In this document: one piece after another, positions 35,634 to 47,752 of the stretch | Layout of the letters: each line of letters starts with the position of its first letter | How positions within the stretch are numbered: the first letter of the stretch is position 1 | Assembly: GCA_015680685.1 (NCBI GenBank) | Contig: MNCI01015499.1 | Location: 2,402,473-2,466,472 of the forward strand | DNA length: 64,000 bases | Direction of reading: 5' to 3' | DNA from: Gnetum montanum | Taxonomy: Eukaryota > Streptophyta > Gnetopsida > Gnetales > Gnetaceae | Made by a program: the position numbers and the translations under genes | The notes under the pieces: generated by a model | What the model was told of the DNA's origin: nothing | Seen by the model: the letters and a program-made list of their open reading frames with translations, nothing else | Database searches by the model: none

Positions 35634-38200
35634 CATATCATCATCATCATCATTATCCTAGCCTTGTTCCAATAAAATATGATTGGCTACATGAGTTATT
35701 TTTCTCCATTGCCTCTATAAAGAGCTAGATCTTTGTTTATTTACAGTTTCATCAAATCATCTTCATTCATTTTTTGTGTCTTCTTTAAGCTTTCTTTTGG
35801 TGGCTTTCCTAAAATAATGATGTAGCAACATTTATTTATAGACTCCTTATCTGATCTTCTTTACACATGTCCAAACAATCTAATCCACCAGTCCTAGATT
35901 TTTTCTAAAATAGAAGCCACTCCAAGTCTTCCTCTAATATATGGGTTATGTACTTTATCTCTTCTAATAACATTTAACATCCATGGAAGCATTCACATTT
36001 TGGCCACGCTAATTTTTTGTTTATGCCTCTTTTGTATTGCCCAACATTTATTGTCATATAAGATAGTAAGCTTGATTGCTATCCTATAAAAATTACCCTA
36101 TAATTTTGTTGGTATTTCTTATCACATAGAACACCACTAACCTATCCTCATTTTGACCATCTTGCCTCAATTCTATTTCTTATAGCTTTATCAATTTTAC
36201 TATATGGTTGGAGGATTGATCCTAGGTATCAAAACTATTTGTAATGAGATACTTTTTTGCCTTGAATTATCATTTCTATTTTACCATTATTTATGCTATT
36301 ATTAAAATTACATTCCATATATTCTGTCTTACTTATACTAGTTTTTAAACCTTTTGATTCTAGGTCATATCTCTACTTTTCCATTTTAGAACTAATATTT
36401 TCTTGAGCTATATCCACAAACACAATATCATCCAAGGGATTTCATCTTGTATTTCCTTTGTTAATTCATCAATAATAAAGGAAACTATGTATGGACTAAG
36501 CACACATCTTTGATATAGACCTACTATGATTGAAAAATTAGATGTTATTCCATAAGTTCTAATTTTAGTGGTAGCTCCTTCATATATGTATTGGATCACT
36601 TTAATATATTTATCAAGAATGTTTTTCCTCCACAAGATCCACCAAATAATATGTCTAGATACTTTATCATATTATTTTCCAAGTCAATAAAGATCATATG
36701 TAGATTTTTTCTATGTTTTCTGAGTTTCTCCAACAACCATATCAAGAAAATAACCTCTATAGTAGGTCTCCCTCACACTTATCTAAATTGATTTTTTGAT
36801 ACTATTGATTCAAGTTTGAGATGCTACTCTATGACTCTCTCCCAAAGCTTCATAGTATGGCTCAGTAGCTTGATCTCTCTATAGTTTGTACAATTTTGTT
36901 AATGGAAATAACAAAGCTTTTTTCTCTAATTTTTGGGCATTTCTTTAAAATTTTGTAAAATAATTGTGTCATCCAATAAACTCATGTATCTTCCAATACT
37001 TTCCAAGCTTCTATAGGAATGTTATATAGTCCAACGACTATTCCATTTTCCATCTTTAATAAGATTGTCTTCATCTTAGAGAAAGAAAGTTCATTAACTA
37101 AAATAAAATTTGGTTCTTCTTCTTGGATGTATTTTCTTGGAAACTCTTTATTTAATAATTCTTGAAAATAGTTTTTTACTTATCCAAAATTTCATTATCT
37201 TTTACCAAAATTCTCTCATCTATTTCCTTGATGCATTTGACATAATCAATGTCCTTACATTTTTTGTTTTTGATTTTTTTCCTATTTATAAATATATTTT
37301 TCTCCTTCCTTTATTCCTAATTTCTTATAAAAGCTATCGAAGGTCTCAGTTTTGGCTTTAGCTACTACTATAGTTACCTCCTTTGTCATTTTGTGTAATA
37401 GATTATTTTCTTAGCTATTACTTCATTGCCATTCCTTAAAGCATTTTTCTTGTTTTGGATAACATGCTTCATTTCATCACTCTACCATCATATCTCTTTT
37501 AGGATGCATATTTTTTCTTTTATTTCACTCAAAATGTTGTTTCTAATTTTCTAAATGTAACTTTTGATTTGACCCCAAATTAAATTTGCACAACAATCCT
37601 AATTTTAGGTACCTTTATAAAGCAATTTTCTTTAAATAAGATGATGTTATCTTCCTTCAAATTCTAACATTTTATGCATATAGTCTCTTTTCTCATGCTA
37701 TGTTTAAAAACTTTGTATGGCTAAATCCATGACCATTAGTTAATGCTAAGCTACAAGACATTCTCCAGGTATAACCTTGTATTCTTTCCAAATAGCCTAG
37801 TCTCTTTTGCACAACAAGAAATAATGAATTAATCCTTTATCCATACCACTTGTATATATAATTAAATGTTCTGCCCTTATATGTTTTTCATCCCAAGCCT
37901 AGATATAAAAGAATAACTATTAGCATTAGGTTGATAGCTGGTTGTATAACTTTACCAAATCTCATGGATGAGTTCTTTTTCAAACTTTAATTTTTGTAGC
38001 ATAAATATAAGATTATGGGGAAGCAAGTTTAATGATCTAATAAATCCTTTCATAAGTTTTATCTAAACAAAAATGCTTAGATGAGAATTTTATAATCTTA
38101 GAAAAGTTTTCATATAAAGTGAAATTTAGATCTTATTAGATAATGTTTCTACATTAAGTTTGAGGAAAAGTGTTAAGGATTTTATGTTGAGCACCAACCT
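35634..38200 (-). mobile_element. RTE-type LINE relic
   Basis: Minus-strand reading gives an RTE-clade reverse transcriptase in the right order: MENGIVVGLYNIPIEAWKVL (about 37030), LLSHTMKLWERVIE (about 36850), KNLHMIFIDLENN (about 36690), DKYIKVIQYIYEGATTKIRT (about 36590), LSPYIVSFIIDELTKEIQDE (about 36480), DDIVFVD (about 36420) and a C-terminal YLGSILQ (about 36230). The catalytic box is LDD rather than FADD or YADD. Stops and frameshifts are frequent. The 3' end (left) carries a short (GAT)n-type tract, complement at 35637-35652, and RTE elements often end in such microsatellites. The endonuclease part, if present, lies above 37100 but is not clear. Confidence 0.8.
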
Positions 38201-38519
38201 CCACATGAGTTATACATTTCTAGATATACAACTATGATGGTTTATATAATCAAGACTAATCATATTATTGTATAATTATTTTATGACTATTAACTAAAGA
38301 TGTATCCCTTGCTTGAGTGAGTGTTTAAAAAGAAGTCACTATGAAAATTTTATATATACTTCATAGTGTGATGTATAGACCCTAACTAATGACTCCAATC
38401 ATTATAGTTGTTAACTGTGGTCTTTGCTTTTATTTCTAACTTATCTATACAAATATCTCTATCTCAGTGTCTTTTTCTTTACATCGTATCTCACTATATT
38501 AACTATCTGACTTCATAAT
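38201..38519. other. Intergenic, nothing recognised
   Basis: AT-rich spacer between the RTE relic and the E4 LTR. Confidence 0.5.
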
Positions 38520-39356
38520 TGATAGGTGGTGAGGTACCCCTATGTCCAACCATACAAATCACTAAGGCATTACATGTGATCTGGTTGAATTCTAGACCTA
38601 TATTTATCTAGCACACTATTTTCTCTAGGAAGTGAAATGAGCATTGAGAATGTTTTTTGTCTTCCCAACTACACTTGCAAGGCTTAAGGATATGGTTAAG
38701 TGTAATTGAGGTATATGATTTTTTATCATTTTATGTTTTATAGATGTGATCACCTACAACAAGAACGAAAAGTGAAGTAATTTAAAATCTAATTTGTTTA
38801 CTGCCTATCTAGCCTAACACAAGTAACCATCTCACTTTCCTAAACACATCTTGAACACATATAGTGCTACTAGGCTACCAAATGTTAAGCATTGCTGGGT
38901 TACCTAGTACTATATGTATGCTTGAAGTGGTCATGTTTGCATTCATTAACTACTGGAAACAAATTGCTTAATTGAAATGCAGTAAAGTAAAGTGCATTAA
39001 AAGAAACATTAATCTAGTTTCAGTACTGCAAGGATTGTCAAAAGAGTTTGTTTTATTCTCATTACATTGCTGCACTTAGGTACATTAGTGCTCAAACAAA
39101 GACCTGTACACACTTAGACTCCTTTTGCAGATAGTTAGAAAATATTCTAACTCTGAGGAAAATAAGTGGCAAGAGCTTCACTACTCTGACTGAAAGCTAA
39201 CTTGAACACTGACTAATAAAAAACTAACTCAAAACAGGAGCCTAAGCACTATATTTATAGGCTAGAGTATATACCCCGACATCAAATACTTGACATTGGA
39301 TCCAGACCCTGATGTTGCCTACCTGATGTCGAAGTAGACAGAAACATGTTTCATCA
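38520..39356 (-). repeat. E4 3' LTR
   Basis: 837 bp, plus-strand ends TGATAGG and TTCATCA, next to TACCCCCATG (polypurine complement). On the minus strand U3 has CGACATC/GATGTCG inverted motifs (39277-39338) and a TATA complement at 39252-39260. The U5 side resembles the E3-family LTR, whereas the U3 motif is different. Confidence 0.9.
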
Positions 39357-41249
39357 TACCCCCATGACTGAATGAGAACTCGTCCTCAAGTGAAGAATAG
39401 AACATATAGACTTTGAGTGCCCAAGTGTATGGATTTACAATTTTTACAAAATGGCATGTTCATGATAAGAGAAGTGAACACCTTAGATAACACTAACATC
39501 CAACACCTCTTGGCAGCTAAAGAACAAGGGAGATGATCCAACGATCACGAACGATCCTCATTGTGTGGTATTTCTGCATCATCCTTGGTGAAGATAATCC
39601 TTCTTCTAGTGCATGCTTCCCACTAAAATCACACAGAATCATAAATTAGTGTGCAATGTGTAACATAGCTATTAAATGCCTTGTCTCGTTGGTGGTTACA
39701 CTCAGCTAGGTTGTGATTATGGTTGATTAGTTCCTTGGGTAGTGTTAGTGGGAAGGCTGACAAATAGGGTAAAATAGATAAGCAATCCATTAAATTTGAA
39801 ATAGTTTAACATAAGGAAATATTTGAAGAGAGTGTAAGAATTCATAACAATAAAAAGAAGAAATTTACTGAAAAATATTGTGAAGATGTGCACAATTGGA
39901 TGTCATTGATGGGGTAAGCAAAAAGAATTTGATTGTAAGAGTGTCTAAGGATAAAGAACTTAACTAACCCAACCAAAAGATATGCAAGTGGGTCCTTCCC
40001 AAAGTAGGCATAGGCCTTTTTATGCCCTTGCATAACTTCAAATCAAAGAGTTTGAGGGCTCCATGGATGATTAATGGTCACAGAAGGTTAAGTACAAAAA
40101 CCTAGAAGAAACTAACTAAGAATTCCAACACATCAAACTAGGACATCAAACTAGAACATGAAACCAGAAGTGAGGTGAGACATGGAAAACATAGATGGAT
40201 GAGAGAGAGGGTGTGTAATGGAGTTCTAATTAAGGTCACATAAAGTCCCTTGTGGATTTTTTGGTTAAAGGACTTGATAGGATCCATCCTTAGTCCAGAC
40301 CAAAACCAACCACATTCAATGACTTCACATCGACATTCTAAGACTAGTCGATCCCTTGAGACATAAGAGTGCTCCCACAAAACAACCACCATTCCTTATT
40401 AAAGAAGAAAAGAGGAGTAGGATGTGAGGAAGGGCCTTAGTTAGAGGGGACTAGTCCCATAACCAGTGCTTTTAGCTCATTTATTTTGTCTAAGGGGTAT
40501 GCTTTGAATTCTCATTGTTTTTTTTTTGAAATGGGAACCATACCACGCAAAGACACATGCATTTTTGTCCAAGGGGTGTACTTTGAATTCTCATCATTTT
40601 TTTGAAATGAGCACCACACCATGCGAGGACTTATTCAGTTTCTTTTTATTGGTTGGTACGGAATGATAAGAAATCCATGAAAACACACATGCACCCAACC
40701 AAACAGAAAGGCACAAAGAATACTAAATCCCCTTGAAGCCACACCCTGTTCAAATCTTTGAATCCTTCCAAATTCTAGAAACTACCAAAGCCATAAATTT
40801 GTTAAAGTTTTATTAATGAAAAAGGGACTACACGTTTCTAGAAAAGAAAACCATAGAGTTTGTGGATGGGTGGATATTGTGGACTCATTGCTAGTTGCAT
40901 GAAAAAGAAGCCATGTCCTAATTATTTGTAACAAAATTGAAAGCTAGAAGGTGAACACCAACAATTAAATAACAAAAAAGTACATACCACCATTAAGCAA
41001 TGCATTACCAATGTACTTGAAACTTATTAACAAAAAGTTAGAAAATCAAACCAAATAAGAGAAAATATAACAGAAAGTGTAGAATGTTCAAGAAATAACA
41101 AATGTACTAATGATGGTGTAAAACAAAAATTAGAAAAGAATAATAACATGAAAAGAAGAAAATGTAAAATAAAGAAGGTGTAAAACAAAAGTTGTAAAAC
41201 AAAAAATGTGTAAAACAAAAAATTGAAAAAATGAGGAGCTGCTTATATG
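39357..41249 (-). other. E4 3' untranslated region
   Basis: About 1.9 kb between IN and LTR without convincing coding frames. It contains the GCAAGTGGGTCCTTCCCAAA block (39987-40006) shared with E2, E3 and E6, a two-copy tandem repeat (40482-40640), and an A-rich stretch with repeated GTAAAACAAAA (41117-41226). No ORF2 is recognised here. Confidence 0.6.
40482..40640. repeat. Two-copy tandem repeat in the E4 3' region
   Basis: Two units of about 80 bp share TTTGTCYAAGGGGT, CTTTGAATTCTCAT, a T-run, GAAATG and ACCA(C/T)RCC. They differ by several transitions. Confidence 0.75.
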
Positions 41250-42230
41250 GTTAGCATGGTTGGCCATCTCCCCGACGACTAAGTTGAAAGGAGGAGATCT
41301 CAAATATTGAGCATGGTTGTCCATTCGATGAGGCATTCATTGTAGTTGCTAGCTTATGCTCATGAAAAGGTTTTATTTGTTGGATGTTGACTATTTGTTT
41401 CTTGTTTGGGGTTTCAAGTTCGTAGATCATCATGGCAACATAAGGAAAAGTCTTGTAAATGATGTAAGGTCCTTCCCACAACGTTTGAAACTTAGTTCAT
41501 TGAAGTATGTGTGTGGGGTTCTAGTAGAGAACCTTATCTCATTGTTGAAATTTAAATTTTCTGATTTTTAGGTCATGACACTTTTTGTCATAGGCCTTGT
41601 GCAATTTGTTAGATGATACGAATGCTAATCAATTTTTGTCTAGTAGGTTGAGATTTATTAGTCTTTTTTTTTTGGGTAGACTCAAGTCAAGATCGAGGTC
41701 ATAGGCTATTGAAAGTGTACGAAGCTCGAATTGGATAGAAAGTGTTGGTAATTTTCAGTACATAAGCTCATAGGGAGAATAGCCTATAGGAAGTTTCCAT
41801 GTTGAGTGGTAAGCCCAAAGGGCATTGTTTAGTTTTATGTTGCAGTCTTTCCTATACTTACTAACAGTTCTTATTAGTATCCTTGTGATTTCCCTATTGG
41901 TAACCTCAACTTGACCATTAGCTTGGGGATGGTAAGGTATTGTGAGTTTATGTTCAATCCCCAAGTGTTGCATGAGCTTCCAAAAAGTAGTGCCTATAAA
42001 GTGAGTTTCATTATCAAAAATTAATGCACATGGCATACCAAACCTATGTACAACATTTTTTTTGTACAAACCGAGCAGCAGTAGAAGATGTATAGTTGAT
42101 GATGGTTACTGCTTCTGCCCATCTAGTATAATAGTCAATAGCAGCTATGATGTACACCTTTTTATTTAACATGGGCATGATAGGACCCATGAAATCAATT
42201 CTCCAGATGTTGAATGGTTCTAGTGGTTGA
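41250..42230 (-). pseudogene. E4 integrase core and C-terminal part
   Basis: An open stretch (41755-42069) includes IFDNETHFIGTTFWKLMQHL and PYHPQANGQVEVTNREITR, carrying the second Asp and the Glu of the DDE triad in the TDNG and NGQ.E contexts. The first Asp should lie near 42170-42200. Further on (41251-41500) LWEGPYIIYKTF is a GPY/F-like motif, followed by NIQQIKPFHEH. The enzyme would insert element cDNA into the chromosome. Stops flank the open part, so it is not functional. Confidence 0.9.
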
Positions 42231-42699
42231 ATTCATTATTGAGGTTCCTCCATTTGAGTAGTCATTCCACTATCTCATTGGAATCATGCACAAGAGCAGA
42301 TGTAATGGTTAGCATCTTTGAAGAGTGTTGGCCAATAGTACCCTACCATCAGGATTTTAATGGTTGTGCATCTCCCAACATAGTGTCCTCCATAAGGACC
42401 TCATGAGCATCTTGGAGAATGCATAGTTGATTGAAATTAGGGACACACCAATGAACCAGGCCATTGGCACACATCTTGTAGAGGTGCTTGTTGATCTCCA
42501 TGAAATATATCACCTAGTGAAGAAACTATTGTTTCTTCTAGTGATCCAACCCTTGTGGCATCTCCTAAGTGAGAAGATAGGTGAGAATGCCATCATACCA
42601 TTTAGGCTCATTGGGAAATTATTCAGTTATAGCCCTAGCAAAGAGAAGTTCATTAGGAAACATATTAGATAGTGGATCTTCTTCCTCTTTGTCATTCCA
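42231..42699 (-). pseudogene. E4 RNase H-integrase linker and H2C2 zinc-binding domain
   Basis: Minus-strand reading has NELLFARAITE, then ALVHWCVPNFN and DAHEVLMEDTMLG, then SALVHDSNEI. The usual histidines and cysteines are only partly recognisable. In related elements this region binds zinc and precedes the catalytic core. Confidence 0.65.
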
Positions 42700-43060
42700 T
42701 CACAACTGAGACAAGTGATCAAAAATCACATTCTTAGTGTCCTTTTGATCTACCATTGTAAGATCAAATTCCTGTAAGATCACCAGCCACCATATGACAT
42801 GGGGGTTCATCATTGGCTTGTTCATTAGGAAGAGGATGGCATTGTGATCCATGTGCACAAACACTTTGTATCCAAGCACATAATGTCTAAACTTCTCTAG
42901 AGTAAACACCACTACCATCAACTCTTTTTCTATGGTGGTGTACAATTGTGCACCCACAATGCTTTGGCTAGCGCAGTGGATGTAGTATGGATGTTTCTTA
43001 TCATCTAACTACATTAGCACTAATCCTAAGGCATAATTTGATGCATCTGTCATGATATGA
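42700..43060 (-). pseudogene. E4 RNase H
   Basis: Reads MTDASNYALGLVLMQ (43054 downward), with the Asp of the TDAS motif, then LYTTIEKELMVVVFTLEKFR with the catalytic Glu context, VFVHMDHNAILFLMNK with a third acidic residue, and ILQEFDLTM...NVIFDHLSQL at the end. It is open for 85 codons (42700-42957). It would degrade RNA in RNA-DNA hybrids during reverse transcription. Confidence 0.9.
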
Positions 43061-43950
43061 AATGGTCTAGACCAGTCAGGTGCTTGTAGAATTAGAGTTT
43101 CTACAAGTTTCTCTTTCAGTTATTGGAATGATTTTTCACATTTTGTGGTCTAGAGAAAGGGAGCATCTTTCATTGTTAGCCCCACCAATGGTTTTGTGAT
43201 CTTAGAGAAATTCTCTATGAATTGTTGGTAGTAGTTAGTATGTCTAAGGAATGATTGAACATCTTTGACAATTTTTGGTTGGTGGGTTATTTCTTGGATG
43301 ACCCTTATTTTTTTAGGGTCTACCTCAATTTCTGCTTATGATATTCCATACCCTAGTACAATGCCCTCTTGGACCATTAAGTGGCTTTTTTGCTAAGTAA
43401 GCCACAAGTTGGTTTCAATACATCATTTTAGCACTTGCTCAAGGTGGTCCAGGGCTTTCTCAAATGTAGCTCCATAAGTTGAGAAGTCATGCATGAAGAC
43501 TTACACACCACTATTGATTTGCTATTAAAAAATGCTTAAAACTAGGTGTTAAAATCTAGCAAGAGCATTGCACAAACCAAAAGGCATCTTACGATATGCA
43601 AAAGTCACCTAGGAACTCATAAATTTTGTTTTCTCCTAGTCCTCTAATGCAATATAAATTTGGTTATAGCCACTATAACCATCTAGAAAACTATAGTAGC
43701 AATGCTTAGATAGTGTGTATAGCACTTGATCAAAAAATGACAATGAAAAATGGTCTTTGAATGTTGTCATATTTAGCAGCCTAAAATTGATGTAGACCCA
43801 TCACTTGTCTTCTTTTTTTAGCACAATTATGAGTGGACCAACCCACTCACTATTTGCAATGGGATAAATGACCTTGAGGAGTTGTTCAATTTCCTCCATG
43901 ATGATCTACTTTTTTTTGGGGTTCAATCACCTATTTGGCTATCTTTTTGG
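43061..43950 (-). pseudogene. E4 reverse transcriptase
   Basis: Motifs appear in RT order on the minus strand: IANSEWVGPLIIVLKKEDKW, FLDGYSGYNQIYI (first catalytic Asp), FAYRKMPFGLCNA, VFMHDFSTYG and FLRHTNYYQQFI. The catalytic YxDD-type box reads FMHD at about 43490, so one aspartate is lost, and in-frame stops interrupt the rest. The order and the adjoining RNase H identify Ty3/gypsy. Confidence 0.9.
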
Positions 43951-44456
43951 CTTCATGGCTAGATTAGTGTAGATGTAATGTTGGCATATCCTAGGATCAA
44001 TCCCTGTGAGTTTAGGATATGACCAAGCAAAAGCTGCTAACCATTTTTTGATGACCTTCAACAACATCTTTTTTTACTTTGGAGCAAGATTTGCATTAAT
44101 TATGACTGGCTTCCTTTTTTCAAAAACACATATTCCATACCAGCTGGTAACATTTTCAATTCAAGGGACTCTTGCTTGAAATTTTTAGGAATTTCCAACT
44201 CTTCCCAGTGAGTGTCATCATTTATATCACCAAAGAGTTAGTGATGAACTTGCTTGAGTTCATCCATGTTTGTGACATATGTGCATGTTAGGCTCTCAGT
44301 TGGTTCCATGCAAAGTGTGTTGCTCTCAAAATCAGCAGTCAACCACTGGGTGCCCTCCTATTTTGTGGCTACTACATATAGACACCTTTGAATTTTTGCT
44401 TTTGATGTACACTACTTGCATGTAGAGATAGATGCTTGCTTTACAGCCCAAAGTTT

Positions 44457-44900
44457 CTACACACAATTGCACCCTATATCATTATACATAATGCATGAAA
44501 CTCTCTTCTTCTCGTTCGTTCCAAATGCATTCTCTTTAGATATTTCTAGGGAAAGATCTCTGATGCCCATTCTAGCATCAACGGTTCTTAGCCATGCCCT
44601 TCCAACGATGATTGGAAAATCCCCTTTGTTGTTCTCCACTTTGATTACAAGGAAATTAATAGGATAAGACCACCCATAGATAATGGTCACGATGTCTTCT
44701 ACCAGTCCCAATGAAATAGTGATGGACTAGTCTACCAATTCTAATTTGATTTTGCTCTTCATGAGAGGAGGCAAGTTCCAAATAATGTACATCTCATGAG
44801 AAATTAATTTGACATAAGAACTTGAATTGAGAAGAGCCTTTCATAGTTCATTCCTAGCAATTTGCAAATAAATTAGAGAACTTCCAAGATCAACTAATTT
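44457..44900 (-). pseudogene. E4 aspartic protease
   Basis: Matches E1 and E6: LGLVEDIVTIIYGWSYPINF, then FPIIVGRAWLRTVDARMGIR, open from 44711 to 44457. Upstream the active site region reads ALLNSSSYVKLI, where DSG has become NSS. Inactive. Confidence 0.85.
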
Positions 44901-44924
44901 CTTGGGAATGTTTCCAACATGGAT

Positions 44925-45607
44925 CTAATTAGATACATTATGAGTAAGCATGATGCTATGGATCCAACGTGAATTTTGATTTAAAGGGGACTCGAAGGTA
45001 TTGCATGCAGAGAAATATGTAGTAGTAGGGTGATCAACCATGGGTGTATGACAGGGCTTAGGTGGACTACAGGGTTGAAAGAAAGATTTTTTCTTTAATC
45101 GAGTGTTTGACCCATCTGATTGGTTAAACAATTGTAAGTTAATAGTCCTCATAGCATTGCATTGTTGCAATTGAGCTGGTAGTTCATCCTGCATCGGTGG
45201 AGTAGGTGGTAGCTATGTGGGTGGAGGAGGAACATGTATAGGGATAGAAGGAGGATAAGGATAAGAAGTGGAAACCCTTCATTCATGTGAAGAATGAGTT
45301 TGATAATAGTTAGAAGGGTGGTAGTGAGGTTGGAAAGTAGAGACATGACTAGAGGAGTCACATGGAGACAAGGGTTGCTGAACATAGTAACCATATGGAT
45401 TAGGCTACCGGTAATGGTATTGCTACCCTGGTGGTGCCAGCACCCATGATTATGGTTCCTGCCATTATTGATACTACTCATATGGTTGTGGTGGAGCTCT
45501 ACTTGGGTAATATTACTATTTTTGGTGGAACTACCTAAAATTACCTTGAGGATAAGGTAACCTTTTGGATGTTTGCCTTTATGTAAGTTGTGGATAAGGT
45601 GTATCAA
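44925..45607 (-). pseudogene. gag: E4 Gag C-terminal part
   Basis: From 45607 the minus strand reads HPKGYLILKV, which matches CPKGYLTLKV in E6, followed by a Pro/Tyr/His/Ser-rich linker (YGYYVQQP, PYPYPPSIPIHVPPPP, PTPPMQDELPAQLQQ) leading to the protease. The Gag core and zinc knuckle would lie to the right and are missing because the element is interrupted. Confidence 0.75.
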
Positions 45608-46499
45608 GGTCGACTAGGCCCAAGTGTAGTAGGGTTTCCCGATTTGAAAATGATGATGCAAACATGAAAATATGTGAAAAATAGAAAAAAATGCAAGTGT
45701 AGTGTTAAATGTGAAAGAAAATGCTCAAAATGCAATGGAGTTTGAGAGAGGAAGAATGGCACCACCCCAAATGGAGGGAGCGTAGCAATTGCAAAAGAGA
45801 GGTGAGGAGGTATGCTGCGTATAGATGGGCATGGTAGGCAATGTAGTCATAGTCTCTAGTGTATCTAGGTTATGAAAACTGATGTTCACCATGAATTTTG
45901 AGCCTACTGGGTTGGTTGTTGTGGTTTCCTATGGGCTATGGTGTGCTGTGGTGTTGTTGAGGTGTCCAAAAGCTTTGCCAATGTGTTAAGGGTGTTTGGG
46001 TGTGAGAGTGCCAGTGCCAAAATGCCAACTACTGAATGAAAAATGACCACCAAATGCTTCAAATTCCAACATCTAAAATGTGAAATGTAGGGGTATTTAT
46101 AGGGTTAGGGTTGACATAGAGTGTAGATCAGGTGCCATGTGGCAGAGGGGGTAGTTGAGGCTACACTAACCCTAGCTACACTCCTACTAAAGTAGCTGGT
46201 GCTATGTTTTGGTGTGCTCCAATGGACCTTATGAAACTACTAGACTATGACTACATTTCCAAAACTACATGTGCTAGAGTCGAAAAGACTACAATGTACC
46301 TATGAAAAGTGCAAAACAGTGTAATTTGGAGGCTATGATATGGGACTATGCTCTTCCCTCTTTTGAGTGGGATCAAGTGTAGGTATAATTTTGGGACAAA
46401 TGGGGGATGCAAAAGAGATGAAAGTTGCTAATCTTTCTTGCTAGAGAAGTGTTGGAGTTGAGATGGAGGCTGGTGCTAAGCTCTGGAAGTTTTTGGAGG

Positions 46500-46985
46500 C
46501 TATCCTACATTGTTACGCTAGCTATGCTCTGGAGAGTAATCCAATAGTTAGGCAAATTCTGCAAAAATTAAAGTCCAGTGCTAGCTACGCTTTGGAGCAT
46601 AGTAGGAAAAGTGAGAGCATAGAACTGACACTTAAAAGATGGCAAAACTTACAGTCTTCATCCATGCTATGTTGGCTATGCTCTAAAGCGTAGTAGGAGG
46701 GGTAGCTCTAGGAGTTGGAAAATCTACCAAAATGTATTTTTCATGCTAAGCTAGCTTGATAGTTTTTGGCTTGACACTTGGGCAAACTAGCCACTAAATG
46801 TGCATGCTACAATGGCTACACTTTGGAGCATAGCAGGGAGAATGGGAGTGTAGCACAACACTTGGAAAATTTTTGCAATTGCTATCAACACTTAGAAACT
46901 TTTGCAAATCTAGCTCTATGCTACATGCTACGCTAACTATGCTTTGGAGTGTAGTCCCAACAGTGGAAGCATGGGCCAAACACTT
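46500..46985 (-). repeat. Array of five hairpin-forming units in E5 U3-like region
   Basis: Units near 46513, 46585, 46673, 46813 and 46935 each contain variants of CTATGCTYTGGAGCATAG, for example CTACGCTTTGGAGCATAG at 46585-46602. Each unit is nearly self-complementary. Spacing is 70-140 bp. Confidence 0.75.
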
Positions 46986-47324
46986 AGAAAAAATTTATCT
47001 TATGTTTACACTTTGACAAATTAGCTGTTGAAGTGTTGTCTCTTGAATTTGGTGGTGTTTCATTGATCCCTCTTTGTTGACATTTGGAGGAGTGGCCCCG
47101 AGAGACATCGAAAAAGAACCTGAAACACCACAGTAGGCATGACACCAGCATTGCTCATCAATACCTATTCAGATGATGCTTCCCTAGGCTTGAGAGTGCT
47201 AAAGGTAATGGTATGCTAAAGGTAATGGATGTAGGGAATTGGATTAGCTTGGGATAGCAAGGAAGGAATGAGATGGAAACAATGTATCATGCTGTAGGAT
47301 GCAGAGTCAGCACAACTGACCATG

Positions 47325-47465
47325 ATCATGGCACTAGGGTGGCTTGTCTCCAAAACGATGACCTCTCATTAGAATGCTTGTGAGAGAGCCATCACCCATA
47401 GCACTAGAATGGCTTACCCCTGACATGCTGACCTTCTCATTGGAGTGCTTATGAGGAGGTTGATG
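47325..47465. repeat. Two-copy tandem repeat
   Basis: Two units of about 67 bp share GCACTAGRRTGGCTT, then GACCTYCTCATT, then GAATGCTTGTGAG or GAGTGCTTATGAG. Confidence 0.7.
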
Positions 47466-47752
47466 TGAATTTAGGGTTGGACTAGTTGTGAACTTGCAGC
47501 TTTGCTAAATTTTGCTTAAGGACATGTTTTATCCCACTTTTTTGAGCTTTATGCCTTTTTTCTTTTTTCTTTTTTTTTACCTTTTTCTTTGCGAAATGCT
47601 AGCTGCAAGATGCTTATCATCGAGTAGATTACATGTCACTTGATGGGCTTTGCCTAAAGGTAACCATGTCACATCTATAGGACAAGTGTTTCCTCCTTGG
47701 GATGAGTTGCGTTACATTTGCTTAGGCTTTGACGAGTCCATAGAAGCCCCCC

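Larger units (their letters stand above)
38520..45610 (-). mobile_element. E4: decayed Ty3/gypsy element with gag-PR-RT-RNaseH-IN
   Basis: On the minus strand the order is Gag end (45607), PR, RT, RNase H, integrase, long 3' untranslated region, polypurine tract and 3' LTR (38520-39356). PR before RT, with IN last, is the gypsy order. The element is cut off at about 45610 inside Gag, where E5-type sequence begins, so Gag N-terminus, PBS and 5' LTR are missing. LTR termini, PR and Gag resemble E1, E3 and E6, so a relative of E4 may have supplied enzymes to them. All domains are broken by stops. Confidence 0.88.
45620..47750 (-). repeat. Putative E5 3' LTR (ends not fixed)
   Basis: A minus-strand TATA box (complement TATTTATAG at 46094-46102, within CCTATAAATACCCC) lies downstream of an array of hairpin motifs (46500-46985), the same layout as in the other LTRs. 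A C-run near 47747-47752 could be the polypurine complement. No second LTR copy is in the window, so this is inferred. Confidence 0.4.

Noticed and set aside
40138-40392. 84-codon minus-strand frame in the E4 3' region as a gene
   Set aside because: No repeat of it in other elements and no recognisable motif; likely chance in a non-coding region.
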